In this document: positions 32,331 through 37,093 of the stretch, one piece after another
Layout: every line of letters starts with the position of its first letter
How positions within the stretch are numbered: the stretch's first letter is position 1
Source: Rhodospirillaceae bacterium
GTDB lineage: Bacteria; Pseudomonadota; Alphaproteobacteria; SHVZ01
Assembly (NCBI GenBank): GCA_016792585.1
Contig: JAEULB010000079.1
Coordinates: 1-37,093, forward strand
DNA: 37,093 nt
Reading direction: 5' to 3'
Notes under the pieces: generated by a model
Databases searched by the model: none
Seen by the model: only the letters and a program-made list of their open reading frames with translations
What the model was told of the DNA's origin: nothing
Program-made: the position numbers and the translations under genes

Positions 32331-33548
32331 CTAGCCCACCTTGGGGCGGTCGGCCGCGGCGACCCAGAATCCGACCGCACCGACCGCCGCCGCCGCGATC
32401 ATGATCCAGAGCACGGTGTCGTAGCCGCCGAAGGCCTGCCACATCGCGGCCATAGCGAGGGGTGCCGCGGTCCTGGGCAGCATGATGATCGCCATCAGCG
32501 CGCCTGAGATCTGCCCATAGCCGCGGGTCCCTAAGATCTCGGCCAGACCGACGATGCGGACGATGATCAGAAGTCCGTTGGTGACGCCTGACAACAGCGC
32601 GTAGGCGACGAGCCCGGCGAAGCCGAAGGACGGCCCGACCAGCAGCAGCAGGAGAACGAGCGGCAGCACCGGCGCCGCAGCGCTCCCCAGCGTCCGCATC
32701 GACACGCGCTCGCCGAAGAAATGCAGCACCAGCCGGCCGGATACCTGCGCCGGACCGATCATCGCCATCATCGCGACGATTGCATCGAGCGGCTGCCCCT
32801 TCTCCTGCAGCATTGGGATCACGTGGTAGGTGATGCCCGAGAAGGCGAAAGTCTGGACGCTGAAGCAGACGACCAGGCCCCAGAAGGCGCGGCGGCGGAG
32901 CGCCATGCGGAGCGGCGACGGGCCTGCGTCGGCAGCCGCCTCCTTGGCTCCAGCTCTTCCTGTTCCCCGCGTCCCCCGAAGGAAGATCGCATTGAGGCTC
33001 CCGGCTACGGCGAGATAGATCAAGCCTAGGATGACCAGCGCCGTGCGCCAGCCGTACCAGCCGATCAGCAGGTTCATCAGCGGGATGAACGCAGTCGACG
33101 AGAGACCGGTGACGAAGGCGACATAGGTGATCGCCCGGCGGTACTCGCGGACATTCACGGTCAGCACCGCGAAGACCGGTTCGCCCATCGTCATCGCGGT
33201 CGCCAGCCCGAGGCCGATCCAGAGCAGGTAAAACGCAGGCAGGGTCTCGACCGTTGACCAGGCGACGAGCAGGCCCGCGGCCAGGATCGCCCCCAGCGTC
33301 ATCAGGAGGTGCCCGCCGTAGCGGTCGATGCAGTATCCGACCGGCAGCGAGGCTGCTGCGGTGGTCAGGAGGCCGACGGTCAAGGCGCCGTTGAGATCGG
33401 TCTTCGACCAGCCGAGCTCGGCCTGCATCGGCCCGACGAGCAAGGTGAACGAGAAGTAGAGCACGCCCCAGCCGGCCATCTGGCTGATGGCGAAGGCCCA
33501 GACGAACGGGCTCGACGGCGCGTGTCGCCGGTCCTCGGCCCCGGTCAT
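32331..33548 (-). CDS. Major facilitator superfamily transporter
   Basis: A 405-residue MFS permease with about 12 hydrophobic helices and a basic central loop (residues about 195-220, R-G-T-R-G-T-G-R-A-G-A-K). The first half carries the cytoplasmic loop motif as G-Y-C-I-D-R-Y-G-G. The N-terminal pattern (W-A-F-A-I-S-Q-M-A-G-W-G-V-L-Y-F-S-F) resembles the oxalate/formate-antiporter-like or monocarboxylate branch, suggesting organic-acid transport, but the substrate is not certain. It diverges from the flavin monooxygenase gene with 67 bp between starts and meets the mandelate-racemase-like gene tail to tail. Confidence 0.9.
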   Translation of the reverse strand: MTGAEDRRHAPSSPFVWAFAISQMAGWGVLYFSFTLLVGPMQAELGWSKTDLNGALTVGLLTTAAASLPVGYCIDRYGGHLLMTLGAILAAGLLVAWSTVETLPAFYLLWIGLGLATAMTMGEPVFAVLTVNVREYRRAITYVAFVTGLSSTAFIPLMNLLIGWYGWRTALVILGLIYLAVAGSLNAIFLRGTRGTGRAGAKEAAADAGPSPLRMALRRRAFWGLVVCFSVQTFAFSGITYHVIPMLQEKGQPLDAIVAMMAMIGPAQVSGRLVLHFFGERVSMRTLGSAAAPVLPLVLLLLLVGPSFGFAGLVAYALLSGVTNGLLIIVRIVGLAEILGTRGYGQISGALMAIIMLPRTAAPLAMAAMWQAFGGYDTVLWIMIAAAAVGAVGFWVAAADRPKVG

Positions 33549-33615
33549 GGAGCTTGCCCCCTCACCTCTTCAGTATCTCCGATTCCAGGTATGGTTGGGC
33601 AACGAAGGAGACCAG

Positions 33616-34851
33616 ATGATCGACGTCGCGATCGCCGGAGCCGGCATCGGTGGACTCGCCGCAGCACTCAGCCTGGCGAAGGCCGGGCTCGATGTGCGCG
33701 TCTTCGAATCGGTGCGCGAGATAAGGCCGCTCGGCGTCGGCATCAACCTGCTGCCGCATTCGGTAAGGCACCTGTTCGAACTCGGGCTGCAGCCGGCGCT
33801 GGACGCGACCGGCATCCGCACCTCCGAACTCCGCTACACCACCACGCGCGGCGAGACGATCTGGCGCGAGCCGCGCGGCCTCGAGGCCGGCTATCGCTGG
33901 CCGCAGTTCTCGATCCATCGCGGCCGGCTGCAGGGATTGCTGCTCGCGGCCGTCCGCGATCGGCTCGGCACCGATGCGGTTCTTCTCGATCATGCGGCCA
34001 CCTCGGTCGAGACCCGTGCCGATCGCGCGATCCTCACCGCCGGCGAGGAGACCGTCGAGGCGCGACTGGTGATCGCCGCCGACGGCATCCATTCCGCCCT
34101 CCGGGCCCGACACTATGCGGACGAAGGACCGCCGATCTGGAACGGGGCGATCCTCTGGCGGGCGACGACCGAGGCCGTCCCTTATCTGGACGGCCGCACT
34201 ATGTGCATGTGCGGACATGAGAAGCAGAAGTTCGTCTGCTACCCGATAACGCCGGCCGGGTCAGACGGCCGCGCCACGATCAACTGGATCGCCGAGCGCC
34301 GCTTCCCGACCGACCGCGCATGGCGGCGGGAGGACTGGAACCGCTCGGGCGATCTGAAAGAGTTCCTGCCGCACTTCGCTGACTGGCGCTTCCCCTGGCT
34401 CGACGTGCCGGCGCTGATCGAAGGAGCGGCCGCCGTCTATGAGTATCCGATGGTCGACCGCGAGCCGCTGCCGCGCTGGACCTTCGGGCGCATGACGCTG
34501 CTCGGCTATGCCGCGCATCCGATGTACCCGATTGGATCCAATGGAGCCTCGCAGGCGATCCTCGATGCGCGAGCTCTGGCAGGCGCGACAATGCGGCACG
34601 GTCCGACTCCCGAAGCGCTCGCCGCCTACGAATCCGAGCGGCGGCCGAAGACCAGCGGCATCGTGCTCGCCAATCGGCGAAATGGGCCGGAGCAAGTGAT
34701 GCAGATCGTCGAGGAACGCGCGCCCGGCGGCTTCTCCGAGCTCAACGCGATCATCTCGCATGACGAGCTCGCCGGCATCGCTTCTACCTACAAGAAGCTT
34801 GCGGGCTTCGATCCGGCGATCCTCAACGCGGAGCCCGACCTCTATCGGTGA
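33616..34851 (+). CDS. FAD-dependent monooxygenase (PhzS-like flavin oxidoreductase)
   Basis: A 411-residue class A flavoprotein monooxygenase. The Rossmann motif is G-A-G-I-G-G at the N-terminus, the second FAD site appears as V-I-A-A-D-G-I-H-S-A-L-R, and the third as L-L-G-Y-A-A-H-P-M-Y-P-I-G-S-N-G-A-S-Q-A-I. The last pattern is typical of PhzS-like oxidoreductases that hydroxylate aromatic substrates with NAD(P)H and O2. The start is fixed by GAAGGAG at 33604-33610, 5 nt before ATG 33616; the frame is open further upstream but only as a shadow of the MFS gene. No phenazine genes are present, so the substrate is unknown. A hairpin without a T-run follows the stop. Confidence 0.92.
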   Translation: MIDVAIAGAGIGGLAAALSLAKAGLDVRVFESVREIRPLGVGINLLPHSVRHLFELGLQPALDATGIRTSELRYTTTRGETIWREPRGLEAGYRWPQFSIHRGRLQGLLLAAVRDRLGTDAVLLDHAATSVETRADRAILTAGEETVEARLVIAADGIHSALRARHYADEGPPIWNGAILWRATTEAVPYLDGRTMCMCGHEKQKFVCYPITPAGSDGRATINWIAERRFPTDRAWRREDWNRSGDLKEFLPHFADWRFPWLDVPALIEGAAAVYEYPMVDREPLPRWTFGRMTLLGYAAHPMYPIGSNGASQAILDARALAGATMRHGPTPEALAAYESERRPKTSGIVLANRRNGPEQVMQIVEERAPGGFSELNAIISHDELAGIASTYKKLAGFDPAILNAEPDLYR

Positions 34852-34862
34852 CATGACGGTGA

Positions 34863-34892
34863 CCGGTGCCGCGTAGCGTTGCGCCGCACCGG
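34863..34892. repeat. Inverted repeat after the flavin monooxygenase gene
   Basis: CCGGTGC (34863-34869) and GCACCGG (34886-34892) are exact 7-bp arms, and a further GCG/CGC pairing inside follows a single mismatch. It lies 11 nt after the stop codon. No T-run follows, so it is at best a weak or factor-dependent terminator, or an RNA-stabilising hairpin. Confidence 0.45.
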
Positions 34893-35130
34893 AGACTCGT
34901 GAGACCATCGGCTCCACGTCGACAATGCGCGGCAACGGCGAGACGCATCGCCGAAAACGTTTCCGTCATCGACAGATGGCCGACGGTGCGCATTCGCGAC
35001 AGGAGGAAGAACAAGAAACGCGTTGACGGGCGGGCGAAAGTCGCCGCGAGAGCGAATTTCGAGGGGGAACCGTCCAGACGAGCCGCGCGACGCCGGCTTG
35101 AACGGCGACGCACGTGATCCACGAGCCGCT
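34893..35130. other. Non-coding region upstream of the phasin gene
   Basis: No convincing gene is present here. It contains TGCGCGGCA at 34926-34934 (a TGC-N3-GCA motif, with a second copy inside the preceding hairpin at 34880-34888), the palindrome AAACGTTT at 34955-34962, and a TTGACG at 35023-35028 without a good -10 at the right distance. It probably holds the phasin promoter, which I cannot place. Confidence 0.4.
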
Positions 35131-35143
35131 AGAGGAGACCCTC

Positions 35144-35605
35144 ATGATGGATAAGCAGCTGAAGGTGCATCCGGGACAAAGCAAAAGCGAGGGATCGGGC
35201 GCCCGAGGCGGACAGGAGTCCGCGAGCCTCTTTCTCCGCACGCCCGACATGGAGACGCTTCTGGCCAACCAGCGTCACGGGCTGGAAGCGATGATGGCGG
35301 CGACGGAGAAGCTGCTGGAAGGTGCCACTGAAATCTCGCGCAAGCAGCTGGCCCTGCACAACACGCTGATGCGCCAAGCCTTCCGCAACACGCTGGACTA
35401 CATGAAGTCGGACGGCACCCGCGACGGCAAGGCCGAGGAGAAGCTCGAGGCCGGCACCGAGACCACCTTCGAGGCGATGCGCGACATCGCCTCGACCGCC
35501 CTCAAATGCAATCTGGACGCACTCTCTGCGTTCAGCGATCGCATCCGCCGGATGGAGGCGCCGCGGGCGGTCGACCGCTCGCACCCGGCCCAGGCGGCGG
35601 ACTGA
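35144..35605 (+). CDS. Phasin family protein
   Basis: A 153-residue protein of the Phasin_2 type, which coats polyhydroxyalkanoate granules in the cytoplasm. After a charged, disordered N-terminus (residues 1-35) it is almost entirely amphipathic helix: L-L-A-N-Q-R-H-G-L-E-A-M-M-A-A-T-E-K, then L-A-L-H-N-T-L-M-R-Q-A-F and T-F-E-A-M-R-D-I-A-S-T-A. The start is set by AGAGGAG (35131-35137), 6 nt before ATG 35144; a second ATG follows directly, and the GTG at 35114 has no such site. No PHA synthase or regulator is in the window. It ends in a rho-independent terminator. Confidence 0.88.
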   Translation: MMDKQLKVHPGQSKSEGSGARGGQESASLFLRTPDMETLLANQRHGLEAMMAATEKLLEGATEISRKQLALHNTLMRQAFRNTLDYMKSDGTRDGKAEEKLEAGTETTFEAMRDIASTALKCNLDALSAFSDRIRRMEAPRAVDRSHPAQAAD

Positions 35606-35620
35606 TCGAGGAGACCTTGG

Positions 35621-35657
35621 GCGAGGAGCGTCCGAATCCGCTCCTCGCTCCCTTTTC
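35621..35657 (+). terminator. Rho-independent terminator after the phasin gene
   Basis: A perfect 10-bp stem, GCGAGGAGCG (35621-35630) with CGCTCCTCGC (35639-35648), has an 8-nt loop and is followed by a pyrimidine tract with TTTT (35649-35657). It lies 15 nt after the phasin stop, and its tail touches the stop of the convergent gene at 35656. Confidence 0.82.
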
Positions 35658-36786
35658 ACCAGCCGTTGCAGCGCGGCCAGACGGCGACGACCTCGTCCGA
35701 GCCGTCGATCACGTGATAGCGGTCATAGGCCGCCGACGTGATGCAGGCGTGGTTCGGCAGCACGCGGACGCGGGCGCCGACCGGAAGCTTGTCGAAGGGA
35801 AGCGGCGTCCGGCCTTCGACCATGCCGTGCTCCTGGTGGACGCCGACCACCGTCACGTCGCCGAGCCCGAGCCCGCCGCCGATGTCGGCGACGCGGCCGA
35901 AGCCGATGTCATGAGGCGTGTTCGCGGTCGAGCGATCCTTCGAGAGCGCGAGGAAGCCGGCGTCGATCAGCACGCGATTCTCCGGCCGGCGCTGGCCGAT
36001 CACCGAGGAGATCACCGAGACGGCGATGTCTCCCGGGCCGCAGCTGCCGATCTCGGACTGGAACAGGTCGCCGAACATGTAGACGCCGCAGCGGACCTCG
36101 GTGACGCCGTCGTAGCTCTTGCCGTGCAGCGCGGTCGGCGTCGACCCGATGCTGACCGTCTCGCAGGGAAGCCCGGCCGCCTTCAGCCGCTCGGCGGCGC
36201 GGACGCCGGTCGAGCGCTCGGTCTCCGCGACCTCGGCGACCGCCTCCAGCGAGCGGCAGGCATAGGAATGCCCGGCATGGACCATCGCGCCGGCGAGGCA
36301 CGAGCCCGGCCCGGCATGCAACGCACCGGCAATGGCAAGCAGCCCGTCCGACTCGACCGGAACGCCGCTCCGCTTCTCGCCGCAATCGACCTCGACCAGC
36401 GTCGAGAAGACGACCCCGAGTTCCTTGCCGCGCGCGGCGATGGTCTTCGCCGCGTCGAGGTCGTCAGTGATGATCGTGAGGTCGACGCCGGACTTCATCA
36501 GCGCCGCCGCCTGGTCGAGCTTCCCCGGCGCGATGCAGACCGCGTAGAGGATGTCCTTGAAGCCGTGGGCGGCGAAGTGCTCGGCCTCCTTGAGCGTCGA
36601 GACGGTGATGCCGCCGAAATGACCCGAGACCGCCATGCGGGCGACGTCCACGGACTTCGAGGTCTTGAGATGGGGGCGCAGCCGCACGCCGAGCTTCTTG
36701 TAGCGCTCGGTCATCGCCTGGATGTTGCGGCGAAGGCGCGCGCGGTCGAGGACGAGCGCAGGAGTCGGGATATCGGCAAGGCGCAT
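35656..36786 (-). CDS. D-threonine aldolase/D-serine dehydratase-like PLP enzyme
   Basis: A 376-residue fold-type III (alanine-racemase-like) PLP enzyme. The N-terminal barrel begins with T-P-A-L-V-L-D and the Schiff-base lysine is K41 in R-P-H-L-K-T-S-K. The C-terminal domain carries the metal pair H346 and C348 in L-P-N-H-A-C-I-T, characteristic of D-threonine aldolase, D-3-hydroxyaspartate dehydratase and eukaryotic-type D-serine dehydratase. All use a divalent metal to act on D-beta-hydroxy amino acids; the exact substrate is not decidable by eye. ATG 36786 (M-R-L-A-D-I-P-T-P) is the natural start; the frame is open to 36855, but that part is out of register with the family. Confidence 0.92.
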   Translation of the reverse strand: MRLADIPTPALVLDRARLRRNIQAMTERYKKLGVRLRPHLKTSKSVDVARMAVSGHFGGITVSTLKEAEHFAAHGFKDILYAVCIAPGKLDQAAALMKSGVDLTIITDDLDAAKTIAARGKELGVVFSTLVEVDCGEKRSGVPVESDGLLAIAGALHAGPGSCLAGAMVHAGHSYACRSLEAVAEVAETERSTGVRAAERLKAAGLPCETVSIGSTPTALHGKSYDGVTEVRCGVYMFGDLFQSEIGSCGPGDIAVSVISSVIGQRRPENRVLIDAGFLALSKDRSTANTPHDIGFGRVADIGGGLGLGDVTVVGVHQEHGMVEGRTPLPFDKLPVGARVRVLPNHACITSAAYDRYHVIDGSDEVVAVWPRCNGW

Positions 36787-36836
36787 GGGACTCTCGGGAG
36801 GACGGAAAAGGCTGCCTCTAGATATCCGACCGACGC

Positions 36837-37093
36837 CTAGCCCGCCACATCCCAATAGCAGATGCGCTTTAGCCGGGTTTTCGCGCCGAGCTTCTCATAG
36901 AAGGCGCGCGCCCGCTCGTTCTGCACTTCCATCTCCCAACGCATGTTCAGCCCCTTGCTCAGGGCAAGGTCGCGCAAGCGCCGCATCATTGCCTTGCCTA
37001 CGCCCTTTGCGCGAAAGGGCTCCCGCACATAGACGTCGTCGACTGCCAGATACGGACCGCCCTTCCAGGCAGAGTAGCGCTCGAAGTAGCTGA
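36837..37093 (-). CDS. GNAT-family N-acetyltransferase (partial, 5' end outside window)
   Basis: The minus-strand frame is open to the right edge, so the start is missing. The visible 84 residues contain the GNAT core: a beta strand Y-L-A-V-D-D-V-Y-V, then the acetyl-CoA pyrophosphate loop R-A-K-G-V-G-K-A-M-M (the R-x-x-G-x-G/A motif), and the C-terminal N-E-R-A-R-A-F-Y-E-K-L-G-A. The acceptor could be a small amine, amino acid or protein. It lies 50 bp upstream of the D-threonine aldolase-like gene on the same strand and may be co-transcribed with it. An internal GTG at 37028 is not the start, because the domain continues upstream of it. Confidence 0.88.
   Translation of the reverse strand, partial: SYFERYSAWKGGPYLAVDDVYVREPFRAKGVGKAMMRRLRDLALSKGLNMRWEMEVQNERARAFYEKLGAKTRLKRICYWDVAG

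Overview
The window is GC-rich chromosomal DNA, densely packed with genes, from an alphaproteobacterium. Three things support that placement: the tolA-tolB-pal-cpoB-tilS-ftsH order; a LexA operator of the alphaproteobacterial type (GTTC-N7-GTTC) in front of an imuA-imuB-dnaE2 mutagenesis operon; and a Phasin_2-type phasin. The protein style suggests Rhodospirillales or Hyphomicrobiales, perhaps Reyranella-like, but that is a guess. I saw no rRNA, tRNA, CRISPR, insertion sequence, phage or conjugation gene.

Layout. 1-6607 (+) is the cell-envelope block: the end of tolA, tolB, pal (with its own promoter and terminator), cpoB, tilS and ftsH. 6653-7744 (+) is a HupE/UreJ-like membrane protein with a periplasmic EF-hand loop; its start codon lies inside the ftsH terminator hairpin. 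7747-14023 (-) is an SOS-type translesion operon, imuA-imuB-[DUF2019-like gene]-dnaE2, with a LexA box lying over the imuA promoter. A 346-bp divergent intergenic region carries a perfect DnaA box. 14370-17180 (+) holds glmM, a degenerate ThiD-like gene and an AlaX-like editing protein. 17297-18892 (+) holds two tandem pirins behind a 23-bp perfect inverted repeat. 18975-21176 (+) is a MASE4 hybrid histidine kinase.

From about 21 kb the content becomes accessory metabolism. An SDR and a D-2-hydroxyacid dehydrogenase (-) diverge from a translationally coupled operon (+) of tartrate/malate-type dehydrogenase, GST, MaoC hydratase and GMC oxidoreductase. Next come a TPR-glycosyltransferase and a small unknown gene (-), an orphan peptide-type ABC binding protein (+), a 58-residue proline-rich protein (-), an enolase-superfamily enzyme with an altered KxK motif (+), an MFS transporter (-), a PhzS-like flavin monooxygenase (+), a phasin (+), a D-threonine aldolase/D-serine dehydratase-like enzyme (-) and a partial GNAT acetyltransferase (-) at the right edge.

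The best candidates for something undescribed are the DUF2019-like gene inside the SOS mutasome operon and the regulatory architecture in front of it. Also worth attention are the ThiD-like pseudoenzyme behind glmM, the EF-hand HupE protein whose start codon sits in a terminator, and the enolase-superfamily enzyme with K-L-G in place of K-x-K. Functions come from reading translated sequences by eye; no database search was run.
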